From: Heracleum sosnowskyi
Lineage: Eukaryota > Streptophyta > Magnoliopsida > Apiales > Apiaceae
Assembly (NCBI GenBank): GCA_030848705.1
Contig: CM061238.1
Span: forward strand, 79,508,685-79,572,684
Direction of reading: 5' to 3'
DNA length: 64,000 nt
Under the pieces are notes generated by a model. That model had not been told where the DNA came from. It saw nothing but the letters and a program-made list of their open reading frames with translations, and ran no database searches. Both the position numbers and the translations under genes were made by a program. Positions 1-11,350 of this stretch are shown here, piece after piece. Every line of letters starts with the position of its first letter. Position 1 is the first letter of the stretch.

Positions 1-33
<33 letters not shown>
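1..33. repeat. (AT)n microsatellite at window edge
   Basis: A pure AT dinucleotide run opens the window. A second run of TA lies at about 788-813. Both are simple low-complexity tracts; nothing else is visible between 34 and 424 except AT-rich DNA. Confidence 0.95.
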
Positions 34-37
<4 letters not shown>

Positions 38-423
38 TATTAAACTTATAAAATCCATGTTTAATATAATTTTTTATAATATTCAATTTAAATAAGATAA
101 TTAATAAAAAAAAAAAGTAATAGCATATGTTAAAAGAAACTCGGCACACTACGGGGCACGCATTTTGTTATTTTCACTTTATTCACTCCTAGATTTTTTA
201 AGAGCGAATAAATACGAACAGTTAGATCTATTATTTAAAAATATTTTTCTATTTTAATATCTAAAATACTACTAAAGATTACGTCAACAATTTATTAAAT
301 TAAAATACTTATATTGTTAGATATATAAATCTAATTTATTATATACAGATATAAATATATATTAAAATTTAATCAAAAAAGATATAATTACAAAAATCTA
401 AATAAAAATAATAAAATATTAAA

Positions 424-455
424 GAAAACCGTGCATCGCACGGGATATAAACTAG
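424..455 (+). mobile_element. Helitron 3' terminus (element body lies to the left)
   Basis: A 6-bp stem CCGTGC (429-434) and GCACGG (438-443) with loop ATC is followed 8 bases later by CTAG (452-455) and then T. Hairpin plus CTRR plus T is the canonical Helitron 3' end. The same hairpin and end occur at 3928-3955, so the two belong to related families. The 5' end is not visible and probably lies outside the window. Confidence 0.75.
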
Positions 456-782
456 TATTCTATTATAGCCGTTTTAGAGATAATTTTTTTAATACAGAAT
501 TTCGTAGAACATCTTTAATTTTATTATCGAATATTAATTATCAATTCACAAAACATAAAATTTGATACAACATTTAACATTAAAAATAAAATAAATTAAA
601 ATATGATTAAATTTAGTTCTACGATAGAACTATTTTGATTAATTTTAATTTTGCTGTAGAATCATATTGAAATATTTTATAATTTTCAATAATTTTTGAA
701 AGAAAAAAAATTATATTATTTTGTTTCTAAATATTTGTCAAACTAAAATGTGTAATAATTTTAAAAGTAAAATATAATAAAC

Positions 783-812
<30 letters not shown>
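456..812. other. AT-rich intergenic DNA, no gene seen
   Basis: AT-rich sequence between the first Helitron end and the next MITE. I see no ORF with family resemblance and no repeat apart from the TA run just before 813. Confidence 0.6.
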
Positions 813-814
<2 letters not shown>

Positions 815-1221
815 AGTTCTATGGATACCATATTTAGTTGGAGACTTGGAGATCATATATGTTCTGCAACTAAAATACATTCATAAAATGCTCTATAAAA
901 ATAATATGTAAAGTAATATTTACTAAACATAACATATATGATCTACAAAATATCCAATTTGATTGTAATTTTAGTTCTACAAAGATATTATGCACATATC
1001 TTATTTGCAAAACATTTATAATGAGGTCATATGCATAACAATGTTCTGCAAGTATAACATGCGTGATTTACAAAAATATTAAATTTGATAATGATTTTAT
1101 ACCGCAAGATATCTAATTTGACAATGATTTTGTTACGTAAGGTATGTTCTACACGTTATTTAGGTTGTAGAATGTAAATGGTCTCCAAGTCTTCACCTAA
1201 ATATGATTTTCATAGAACTTA
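813..1221. mobile_element. MITE with ~40-bp terminal inverted repeats
   Basis: The first 40 bases, beginning TAAGTTCTAT (813-822), return as an imperfect reverse complement ending ATAGAACTTA (1212-1221). The match runs through TTTAGTTGGAGACTTGGAGA versus TCTCCAAGTCTTCACCTAAA. The interior is AT-rich and non-coding, with short internal repeats about ATTTGACAATGATTTT. Size about 409 bp. The superfamily cannot be fixed because the target duplication is ambiguous in the flanking TA run. Confidence 0.7.
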
Positions 1222-1279
1222 ACTGTATGTTAGGGGACTAGAGGTACAGTAGATTGCCACCCATGCTGCCCATCTATTA

Positions 1280-3955
1280 TCTATTATATATATAATAGAG
1301 CAACTAGGGGTTTAGTGAGACAATTTAATCATCTTAAATTACTAAATTACCCCTCTTATATTATATTAATGATAAAAAAATTGTTCTTGATAGGAATTGA
1401 ACCTAAGACCTAGGTGTAACAAATGTGTACATATGTATCCATTACACCATCCCAAAATTGAATAACAACTTAAAAATTATTAACCTCATATTCACGAAAA
1501 TCACTTGTTCTATGTTTCTTAATATTTTTTTAGAGTAGTACCAATAATCTTTATAATACAAATTCGATATTAACATCTGCCACTACTACAATATTGAAAT
1601 TTTTTAATGTCAACCAAATATCACTTGCTATATTGTTCTTTAATATTTAATTTAAAATTTAAAATTATCAACATATTTACTCCGTTCTAATTATATTCTC
1701 ATATGTAATAAGCATAAAACGGATTTTATCTATTATTTTACATTTAAATCTTTTTCATTATTAGACATTAACAACTTATCATTACAAATCCATTTTTTAA
1801 ATTTTCGTCTTCAATAACTAAAATTTATATGTTCATTATTTTCGCAAATTACACTATTAGTCTATAAAGTATTGAACCTGAAAACTGGAAAATATTTTTC
1901 TCTTTGTATACTAATCAAGAAGTTTTTGTAGCAGAATTTTAGAAGAAAGTTGAGGTTGTCATCGTACAACTAAATCAAATATAAACTAATATTTGTTTAA
2001 AATTTTCGAATATTTATTTTAAAATATTAAATTATTTGTGTCAAGTGGTAATTGTAAGATAAAGCAAGTAACTTATCAAGAATCAATTTACCGACTTTTT
2101 GAGAGATATAAGTAATAGTTTTCTAAAATAAAGTATATCCACAATTTTACAATTATCGAATTAAATATGTCTGCTATTAAGTTTAAACTCGGATGTAGAT
2201 TACAATTATCAAATGTTTATATATATAAGCATAACACTTCAACAAAGCAGAGGATCGTTTACTTCATAACAATACCGATGTCCATATTAACTATCATGTA
2301 ATTGATTTATCGCACATTTAACGTTTACATATAAAATATATATTTTGAAAAAAGGAATAAAAAATATATTCGTATCTAGAGTATCCCCGTACGTAGGACT
2401 ACAAACATAATTCTAATGGCAGTGTTTAAACAATATCTGCATAAACTTGCCGTTTATCACTTGGATCTTGCCAAACCAGTATATAAAGTATTGAATCTGG
2501 AAACTGGAAAAGATTTTTCTCTTTGTATACTAATAAAAAAGTTTTTGCAAGAGGCTTTTACAAGAAAGTTGAGGTTGTTATCGTACTAAATCAAAAATAA
2601 ACTAACATCGGTTTAAAATTTTCGAATATTTATGATAAAATATTAAAAGTATTGAATGTTAAATTATTTTTGCCAAGTGACAATTGTAAGGTAAAGCGAG
2701 TAACTTATCACGAATCAATTTACCAATTTTTGAGAGATAAAAGTAATAGTTTTCTAAAATAAAGCATGTCAACAATTGTACAATTATCGAATTCAATATG
2801 TCTGCTATTAAGCTTAAACTTGGATGGAGATTACAATTATCAAATATATATATAAGCATAACACTTTAACAAATTAGGGGATCGTTAACTTCACAACAAT
2901 ACTGATGTCAATAATAACTATCATATAATTGATTTATCGCACAATTAACATTTAGTTATACAATATATTTTGAAAAAAAGAAAAAAATATTTTCGTATCT
3001 AGAGCATGCCTGTACGTAGGACTAAAAACATAATTTTAATGGCAATGTTTAAACAATATATGCATAAACTTGTCATGTATCACTAACTGGATCTTGACAA
3101 ACCAGTATATAAAGTATTGAACCAAAGTATATAACATGAAAACTTGAAAAGATTTTTCTCTTTGTATACTATTAAAAAAATTTGTAGGAGGCTTTTACAA
3201 GAAAGTTGAGGTTGTCACCGTATGACTAAATCAAATATAAACTAATATCGGTTTAAAATTTTCGAATATTTATGATAAAATATTAAAAGTATTAAATGTT
3301 AAATTATTTGTGTCAAGTGGCAATTGTAAGATAAAGCGAGTAACTTATCACGAATCAATTTACCAACTATTTGAGATATATAAGTAATAGTTTTATAAAA
3401 TAAAGTATATCCACAACTGTACAATTATCGAATTCACTATATCTGCTATTAAGCTTAAACTCAGATAGAGACTATAATTATCAATTTTTTATATATATAA
3501 GCATAACACTTCAATAAATTAGGGAATCGTTAACTTCACAACAATACTGATGTCAATATTTACTATCATATAATTGATTTAGCACACATTTAAGGTTTAG
3601 GTGTACAATATATTTTGAAAAAAGAATAATAAATATATTCGTATCTAGAGCATTCTTGTACGTAGGACTAAAAACATAATTTTAATAGCAGTATTTAAAC
3701 AATATCTACATAAACTTGCCGTTTATCACTAACTGGATCTTGCCAAACTAATAAATGTCTGTGCTTAGTTACATCAACTGTAGAATTCAAAACTTTAAAA
3801 CGTTTTCAAGGTGTATCACTAACTAACGTTATTCATTAGCACGACAAATCCATGTACAAAATGAAAGAAATTGCATCTTACAATACAATATGTACACACT
3901 TTAGTAACACGTGAGTTTAGAGCATGCCCGTGCCTCGCACGGACTATAAAGCTAG
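1280..3955 (+). mobile_element. Non-autonomous Helitron, 2.7 kb
   Basis: The 5' end TCTATTATATATATAATAGA begins at 1280 after an A (1279). The 3' end has a hairpin CCGTGC-CTC-GCACGG (3928-3942), CTAG at 3952-3955 and a following T. This matches the Helitron rule of insertion between A and T without target duplication. There is no Rep/helicase ORF, so the element is non-autonomous. Its body consists largely of three tandem ~620-bp units (1862-3755). The 3' end is more certain than the 5' end, because a second TC start at 1273 is also possible. Confidence 0.7.
1862..3755 (+). repeat. Three tandem ~620-650-bp units inside the Helitron
   Basis: Units start near 1862, 2481 and 3107, each with TATAAAGTATTGAA, then TTTTTCTCTTTGTATACTA, GAAAGTTGAGGTTGT and later TTATCACTAACTGGATCTTG. 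Each unit holds one decayed copy of a Helitron-like 3' end (about 2375-2404, 2998-3027, 3644-3672; for example TCTAGAGCATGCCTGTACG followed by TAGGACTA). ORFs inside are short and read the repeat itself, so they are not genes. Confidence 0.85.
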
Positions 3956-4489
3956 TTCTATTATAATGATCTGTACAAAATCAATGTTATCTAAATTAGA
4001 AGCAATAAGGCTATCCAAATTTCCCACTATGCTAATCTGCTAGTAATTGATAAGTACAACTATGCTAGTAAAGTTGAGTCTGTTTGTCGACATAAGTTGG
4101 TTATTAAATCCTTCAAAGGTGCCACCTTCAGAAAAGCATAAGCAGTGTATCTCTGTTAATATGACTAGATCTAATTTTAAAATTTAACATCTAGTGGCTG
4201 CTAATCATAATTTATGTGAGAAGCTAATTTAGCTATATGATATTGACAATCTACATTACCCGTTGTTTTACATGGAGTGTCATATTTAGGGGAGTATAAT
4301 TTAATTCAATAATTCACGCACGTGTATGTATATAACTATTACATCGAGGTTGAAAACTGAAGTTATGAAAAAAATGTAATTTAGTGATGAAAAGTAAGAA
4401 AAGTGGTAGGATCAATTAATATTTAAATGTATAAAGTGGAGATAGTGGGAGAAAGTAGTGGATGTAGTTAACTTTTATATTATAAAATT

Positions 4490-4578
4490 TTATTATTTTA
4501 GTAAATTTTTGGAATGTAAAGAATTGAGAGGGACATCCCAAAAAAAGTGTGTAAAAAAATGAGAGGGACGGAGGGAGT
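4490..4578. mobile_element. One end of a Stowaway-like MITE
   Basis: The segment ends GAGGGACGGAGGGAGTA, the reverse complement of the widespread Stowaway terminus TACTCCCTCCGTCCC, with TA as target dinucleotide. A subterminal copy GAGAGGGACATCCC sits at 4525. The matching left terminus is not present upstream, so this copy is truncated or strongly decayed. Confidence 0.65.
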
Positions 4579-4586
4579 AAATGATT

Positions 4587-5166
4587 GGGATATTTCATTT
4601 GGTACCATTGTACAATTGATTTTTCCATTTGATACCACTCGAAGTTTTTGGCTTTCAAGTGGAACTTTCGTACTTTTGTTTCATCCTCATAATAGCACAC
4701 CGTTACAAAATTATAAGATTTTTCATTTGGTACCACTCAAAGTTTTCGACTTCTAAGTAGTACCCTTCTACTTTGTATTTCAACTCCAAAATACAACTAT
4801 GTTAATAAATTCGATGAATATAATCATTCTCATCAAACTCTTTGACTTTTGGTGGGCAAAGGGATGCCCAACAATTTTTTTGAGGGGCATAAAATCAAGG
4901 AGTTTGAACATATTGATCGGATTCATTAAAAAGTGGTATTTTGGAATTGAAACTGAAAGTAAAATGGTGTCACTTGGAAGTCAAAAATTTCAAGTGGTAC
5001 CAAATGTAAAATCCCATAATTTTATAACGTCCGGCTAACGTTTGGTTAACGAAATTGTATTATGGTGATGAAGCCAAAAGTATGACGGTGCCACTTAAAA
5101 ATCAAAAATTTTGTATGATATCAAATGAAAAAAGCAATTATACAATAATATCAGATAAAATATCGA
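4587..5166. mobile_element. Foldback / MULE-like MITE with long inverted arms
   Basis: The left arm (about 4587-4700) carries ATATTTCATTTGGTACCATT and ACTCGAAGTTTTTGGCTTTC. It returns in reverse complement at about 5050-5166. A second inverted pair lies inside (about 4715-4760 versus 4960-5010). Flanking 9-mers TAAATGATT (4578-4586) and TAAATGAAT (5167-5175) match in 8 of 9 positions, as expected for a Mutator-type target duplication. The ORFs here only read the arms and are not genes. Confidence 0.65.
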
Positions 5167-5357
5167 TAAATGAATTTGTTTTTTACTACTTTAGAGGAGG
5201 TGACGTACCTTATCGTTGTTTTGGATTTATGAAAACAAAGTAGGAAGAAGTTTAAGAAATTACATAGCGATGGTGGGCCGACAGACATGTACGAAAGCTT
5301 TGGCCTTTGAAATATAGAACACCCTCGAACTTTAATTACGTTAAAGACTCAACTTTT

Positions 5358-5778
5358 AGAGCAATTCCAACTTGTATTTCTTCTAAATATTATAAAAAAT
5401 TAAATTTTTATTAATTTAGAAAATTGTAAGGTACGACAACTCCAACAATATTCTTTATTTATATATAACTATTTATCATTATTATAATTTTAAATCAAAA
5501 TTCCAACTATTTTTATGTCATTAAAAGCAAATGTGAAAGGGAGAAAAGTGAATTTTTTATTCATTAAAATGATATAAGAGATGATTCAAGGTTTCTTAAA
5601 AATAAGAAAAATAAGGAAGTTTTTAACTTTAAGTAGTCATGAAAGACCGTTAGAGCAAGAATTTTTTGCTCATTCCTTTAACTTAGAATATCTTACAGTA
5701 GTCAAACTGGCTTGGAAAAATTAAACTATTTCTTCAAATTTGTCTGCTGCACGGTCCGTGCCGTGGTTGGAGTTCTCT
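5358..5778. mobile_element. Possible degenerate MITE
   Basis: A left edge AGAGCAATTCCAAC (from 5358) and a right edge GTTGGAGTTCTCT (to 5778) are imperfect inverted repeats of the GAGCATCTCCAAC type seen in PIF/Harbinger and hAT MITEs. The interior is non-coding. The terminal match is short and no clean target duplication is seen. Confidence 0.3.
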
Positions 5779-6539
5779 TCATAGTCCATTTTTAGTGAAA
5801 ATGAAATGTTTAGAAATGAACTTTATATACCCTAAAACATTTTGACCAACTTATCACATCTCCCTCTTGTTCTCGAGTTTAAAGTTAATGTAATACTTGT
5901 ATTATTAGGAAGCGAATTTTTTAATAAGTGATCCTCTAATATATTATTTTTGTTTTAATTTCAAATATAAAATACAGCAGTCATATTGTCGACAGAAGGC
6001 TCGCATGGAAAAACATACAATCACATGAATGCAAGTATAAAAGATCCAATAGTTAAGAAGAAGTTAGGCCAGAAGATGTTCAAAGGTTTGATATTTTATA
6101 GCACAAGTTTGATACGTTTCCAAATTAAAGGCTCTTTACTAGCTGGCTAGTCTTTCATTTCTCAGTTGTTCGAGCATTCTTTTTTCCTTTCTCGTGCGAT
6201 TTTGAACTCTTCTTCATTCTTCACTAATTAACAAAATTAATGAGATGATATAGATCCCACAATAAAATGTTTGGCTCTTGGTACTTCATTAAAACTTCAT
6301 TATACAAACCCATCAAGTCAGTGGCATCATCGTTTGTTCCTCCCATAATAGTATTACAAACATTAGATCCTTAACTTTTTACGTATTTCTTAAATAAAAG
6401 AAAAATATATCTCGATGTGTTTTTTTAAATTTAATTATATAGCTCTTCTACTTCGAGAAAATCATTATTAGCATTGCAGTGATTACAAGAAACACGGCAT
6501 ATTTGATTAAAGAAACGATTAATTAAGGGATTATTTGGC
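5779..6539. other. Intergenic DNA, no gene seen
   Basis: AT-rich sequence without an ORF of recognisable family, RNA gene or repeat structure that I can support. Confidence 0.6.
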
Positions 6540-7534
6540 AGGGAAATATACTTCATAATCAATGAAGGTCTTATGTTTAGGGGCATTGAAATTCATAGAA
6601 ATAGATGTCACGGAGTTTTGAGTTTATCACATAGAGTTTATATTGATAAAGTTCTCAAACGTTTTAACATGCAAAATTGTTCTCCATGTGTTGCTCCTAT
6701 TGTCAAGGGTGATAAATTTATTGCGATAATAATGTTGATGTTTTTTCCTCTAAAGACTACAAGATAAGTTATACGCAAAACAAATAGATATAAAGTATCC
6801 TGGTAGTCTGAGAAAGAGTTCAAAAAACAATAAGTGTCTATTAAGCAAATTAGTATAATTGTTATGTTGGCAAATCCATTGACAAAAGGTTTACCGTATG
6901 TTGTTGGAGTAATTTCGTAACAACCCGAATCGGAGGTTGCTGGAATAACGATTTATGAAAATATGGGGATTTGGGATTTTTGGATGTTTGAGGGCTGAGC
7001 TCGTATGATGACTCCTCATAAATTGAATAGAGAATGAGTTTTTTCTCTTACTCTTGCCGAGTGTCAATTGTCATGTACCACTGTACCTTACAAGGTGCCT
7101 ACGTACCCATTTATATAGGGATCAAGCCTCACGTAGTTCTTGGAAAACAAGTCATTAGATAAGCCAATTCAGTTCAAGCCCATAAATAGTCAAAGTTTAT
7201 CCATCCAATGTTCCCATAAATAGTTCAAGGATTATCAATCCACCTCACATTTCCATAAATAGTCTGGTCTTCACATGTTTTCCTACAAACTTGCGGCATC
7301 TCCGCATTTCTTTCCATGATTTGAAGAATATCGTTTGGAGATATTTTCCGTTATTCGTCGATTGAGATTGATTCTTTCCTCGTTTCAGAGAGATGATATT
7401 ACTTATTGGTTAAGCAATTAATTATTAATCTGAATTAATAATTATTAAACGGAGAAATTTGGACTATGCCAAAACGAGGCATAACACCGTCCAATCTCTT
7501 TCGAGAACATGTTGTTAGCATGGGTTTTGGTTGA
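6540..7534 (+). pseudogene. Copia retrotransposon RT/RNase H remnant (split)
   Basis: Translation from about 6573 gives the conserved copia segment after the YVDD box (GIEIHRNRCHGVLSLSHRVY, then KVLKRFNMQNCSP and IVKGDKF). After a deletion and several stops, the RNase H tail ANPLTKGLP is read at about 6869-6898. The reading resumes past an inserted solo LTR at 7487 with NLFREHVVSMGFG and a stop at 7532-7534, the usual copia C-terminus. No other part of gag or pol remains. The following bases to about 7835 look like non-coding DNA downstream of a copia pol. Confidence 0.8.
6899..7486 (-). mobile_element. Solo LTR (588 bp) in the copia remnant
   Basis: The insert starts TGTTGTTGGAG and ends GGCATAACA. 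It is flanked by CCGTA (6894-6898) and CCGTC (7487-7491), a 5-bp duplication with one change. The copia RNase H frame continues across it, which proves the insertion. On the minus strand it begins TGTTATGCC and has a TATA box CTATATAAAT at about 7111-7120. A related LTR edge lies at 62003-62299. No internal region is present, so it is a solo LTR formed by LTR-LTR recombination. Confidence 0.75.
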
Positions 7535-7835
7535 TACTCTTTCTTCTTGATTCGTGGATTTTATTGTAAGACACTTGTATTGTGATCACCTAATGTTATG
7601 ATTTTTGGACAAAGTATTTAGTTTGTCGCTTCTATTTTGTGCACATTCGAAGTGTATGGAACAAACACTTATTTAAGGACCTCATGGACATATTGATTTT
7701 CTATTGCTTATGATATATTATGTTGTTCATGACTTTAAGCTAATATCTTTGTTAAGTTTTATACTTGTACTTGGATTGTAACTAAATGACGGTTTCATAT
7801 TTGTAAATGAGTATGCTACTACCTTTAATTCTATT

Positions 7836-8100
7836 CACTACTACAAATTTGAACTTGCATAACATTTATTTTTAAGCTTGCATAGCGCTTTTAAGTGTTA
7901 TGCAAGCCAGTGCAATGCAAGTGAGGTTCACTTTTATAGCGCTTATTTATGAGCTCTCCAAGTTTAGCACTAACATAGCGTTTCTTAAAGTGCTATATGA
8001 GTAAGCGTCATATAAGCCTAACACTACAATAACATTTATGTATACACTATCTAAGTCAATTAAATTGAAATTGATAACACTTGCACATCTCTTTCATAAA
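7836..8100 (+). mobile_element. Orphan CACTA-type terminus with subterminal repeats
   Basis: CACTACTACAAATTT at 7836 is a typical En/Spm terminus. The next 200 bases carry direct and inverted copies of a short unit (CTTGCATAAC, GCTTGCATAGCGCTTTTAAG, GTGTTATGCAAGC, AGCGCTTA), as expected for transposase-binding subterminal repeats. The opposite terminus (TTTGTAGTAGTG) is not seen downstream, so the element is truncated. Confidence 0.55.
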
Positions 8101-8262
8101 CGCTATGTAAGTTCCACATTTTTAAAAATAAACCAATTTAATTTTTTTACCACTTTCTTTTCCCTATAAAATTTATAAATTAATTCATAAATACAATAGA
8201 AATAGACATTGGGCAGTTCACAATTCAAATCTCAATAAAAACAAGGCTAGAAACTTATATTA

Positions 8263-8659
8263 GAGCATCTCCAATGCAATCAAAACCCTTAGCAAAATAC
8301 TACGTGGCAACATATATAGCCAACCAATATATATAATCACCATCTCCAACCACAAGTCCTTAGCTAAATTTTTTTTACATAACCTAGCTTAGTTGGCTAT
8401 ATTTGTACAACCACTACAATTCTCTATAATGTTCCACCTCATCATCTTACCATAGTTAATTAATATTTTAATCTTATTGTGTTTCCAAATCATAATTTCC
8501 CTTTTATGAATAATAGTAAAATGTATTTTTTAAGATATAGCCAACAACTATAGCTAATATCATTGGAGACAACACACCTTTTCATTCTCTATAATATAGC
8601 CAATTATTATTTTATATTAATTTAGCCAACCATTATAGCTAACATGGTTGGAGATGCTC
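8263..8659. mobile_element. Tourist-like (PIF/Harbinger) MITE, 397 bp
   Basis: Termini GAGCATCTCCAATG and GGTTGGAGATGCTC are inverted repeats, flanked on both sides by TTA (8260-8262 and 8660-8662), the 3-bp target duplication of PIF/Harbinger elements. The interior is AT-rich with further inverted copies of AGCTAAATT and TAGCCAACCA. It has no coding capacity. Confidence 0.85.
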
Positions 8660-8663
8660 TTAA

Positions 8664-9831
8664 TTCGCTTTAATTCAAATATTCCAAGTACATATGGACT
8701 TCCATAAACCTTAACACATCATTACGTACAACCGATTGCAATAAAACATAAAGAGACACTTAATTTGCAGTTTGCCATTAATGAACCAGTTGTAGAAATA
8801 TCCTGCCCTATACTTCTAGAACCGAGCGATTTTATCATGAGGACATGTCTTCAGTCTTGAGAAATGGGTGAACTGTACACCAACAAAAATAACATACGCA
8901 AAATGAAGTCAACTAAAACTGCTCTATAAGCTAATGAACACAGAAGGAAACTGAATGAAGAAGAATGCGATGTAAAGATTTTAAAAAAGTTGCATTTCAA
9001 TTATCAATAATATTGGTGAAATCCATACGCAAAATGCTCTCTATACACACACGTACAACACAAAATTGCATCCAGGAGGTGTAAACCTTCAAGAGATGCA
9101 GTTAGTCTAACATCGGTAAGATGCATTCGCAATTACCTAGACAGAACTCCAAGAGAAGAACAAAATAATTTATTAACAGGGGAAAAGGTGTGTTAAAATT
9201 TATATGGTAAAATAATTATTACTTATTTTCCAGATAAAAGTCACAAGGCACCTCCCCGTAGTGGCATAACACCATTAGAGGAGAGAGCTCCTCAAAGTAT
9301 TTGGTCTTTTAACAGTTCTTCAAGCTCCTGCTCCAAGACTCTTGTGTCTCCAAGTTGTTTTCGAAATTCCATACTTATAAACATATGTTTAATTAATCAT
9401 GTGATCTACAAACAGTGTTATCTGCCAAGATTAAAATATTTAAAAAATGTGTAGATTCAATGTGTTAGTAGCCAAGTGCTTATGAGATCACTATGATGAT
9501 AGATTGCTATTTTTACAGTACTATAAATGAAGGAAAAACAAATAAACTTACCTAGAAACCTCTTAGACATGCCTTGGTTCTAAAATTGTCAGCATCACAA
9601 CTGAATAATGTAATACAGCATATTCAATTTTCTTGTGTAGTAACTTCGACAATCTGGTGACCTATGACAATAATCTGTACATTGTAATTTTAATGGTCCT
9701 ATTGCAACCACATAAAATATAAAAATATATACACTATAAAAGTAGTAAAACTGTAAGTAGAGTTGTTTTAGTTTTGGAGGGAGGGGATTACGAAAAAGGT
9801 ACTTGAACTATTAAACAATTCTAACTGATCA
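8664..9831. other. Intergenic DNA upstream of the LINE
   Basis: No gene can be supported. A short minus-strand reading at about 9290-9370 (EFRKQLGDTRVLEQELEELL) has a plausible coiled-coil composition and might be the last exon of a decayed gene, but no consistent upstream exon could be joined to it. Confidence 0.5.
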
Positions 9832-11350
9832 ATTAGGTTAAGAAGCCATCTACTTTTTTCTTTGTTTCATAAAGAGCGTATCGATGGTTATCTATAACAT
9901 TAGTAATAAAAGCAAGCTGGAGTGGATTAGGGGTAAGATTGGTTACGAAGGTCTGTTCGTAGTTGAGGCTCAAGGGAAAAGCGGTGGTTTGTCCATGTTC
10001 TGGAAAGAGTCGAGTCAAGCTAAGTTATTAAGCTTTTCTCAGAATCATATTGATGTAGAGGTTAATATAGGTGGGATGGATTCTTGGAGGTTAACAGGAG
10101 TTTATGGGGAGCCGGATAGAAGATATCGTAGGAAGACGTGGGATTTACTACGAAACTTGTCTAGAGATTCAAATTTACCGTGGTTGGCGATAGGAGATAT
10201 GAATAACATTGTGGCTCAAATAGATAAAAATGGCGGACATCCTTATCCCGGTTGGTTAGTAGAAGGTTTCAACGAAGCTTTAAGGGATGCATGACTGTTG
10301 GATATGGATTTAGTTGGTCATCAATTCACATGGGAAAGGGGAAGAGGGACTGCAGGATGAATGGAGGTGAGATTGGATAGAGCATTAACGACTGTCTCGT
10401 GGCTAAATATGTTCCCAGTAGCAAAGTTATATAATTTAGAAGGATCATCGTCGGACCATAGTCCAATAATGCTCATTCCAAGAAAGGTGGAGAGGAATAG
10501 AAGTGTACACCGTTTCAGGTTTGAGAACGCATGGCTAACAGAGCCTATGTGTGAGCAGATTGTTAAAGATGTTTGGGAAGGGGTGTCTACAGGGGACCTT
10601 CAGCTTAAGGTGAAGTACTGTAGTGAAAGGTTAAGTTATTGGGGGAATGAATTGACAAGTAACTTCAGCAGTCGTATCAAGTCATGTAAGGCCGAGTTAA
10701 AAGTTTTGCGAAAGAAGCGAGATAATATATCGGTGGAACAGTACAAGGAGGTAAAAAAGAAAATATTCTTAATCCTGGAGCAAAAGGAAATATTCTGGAG
10801 ACAAAGGTTTAAACAAATATGGTTGAAAAGAAAGAGAAGAGGGAATGGAGGTTTTATGGCCTTAAAACTCGATATGAGTAAGGCTTATGATAGAGTTGAA
10901 TGGAGCTACTTGCAAGGAATTCTTAGGAAGATGGGATTTCACGAGAGATGGGTGCACTTGATTTTAAATTGTGTTAGCACGGTGTCTTATCATATTACGC
11001 TCAGTGGGAGGGATTTGGATCTGCTTAACCCGAGTAGAGGATTACGGCAATGTGACCCATTATCACCGTATTTATTCATTTTGTGTGCCGAAGGAATGTC
11101 TGCTTTGCTTCACAAATATGAGGATCAAAAAATGCTCCAAGGTATCAAAATTTGTCGTCAAACACCTAGTATAAATCACATGCTTTTTGCGGATGATAGT
11201 TATAATTATTGTAAAGCAGAAGAGAAAGAAGCTAGAAGGGTATTGGAGATTTTTCAGAAATTCGAGCTTGCATCAGGTCAAAAGGTGAACCTTCAGAAGT
11301 CTTCTGTGTTCTTTAGTTAGAATATTGATGCTCAAAAAAGAGTTAATATC
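9832..11350 (+). pseudogene. LINE ORF2, endonuclease and RT part
   Basis: Endonuclease motifs are visible in order: GLFVVEAQGKSGGLSMFW, GDMNNIV (the GDFN box), then RLDRAL and SDHSPI after stops at about 10292 and 10358. A basic coiled linker follows. At about 10825 the linker jumps directly to KRKRRGNGGFMALKLDMSKA, so the linker end and first RT motifs are deleted. The RT box reads FADDS. A stop falls at 11318-11320, and the frame then continues to the insertion at 11350. The copy is dead through stops and deletion. Confidence 0.85.

Noticed and set aside
4799..5243. ORFs at 4547-4756, 4799-5038 and 5055-5243 as small genes
   Set aside because: They read the inverted arms of the foldback element and show no conserved features.
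9280..9580. Possible minus-strand exons (EFRKQLGDTRVLEQELEELL and a GTAAGT donor at about 9550)
   Set aside because: No consistent frame could be joined across the supposed intron, and the protein family was not recognised.
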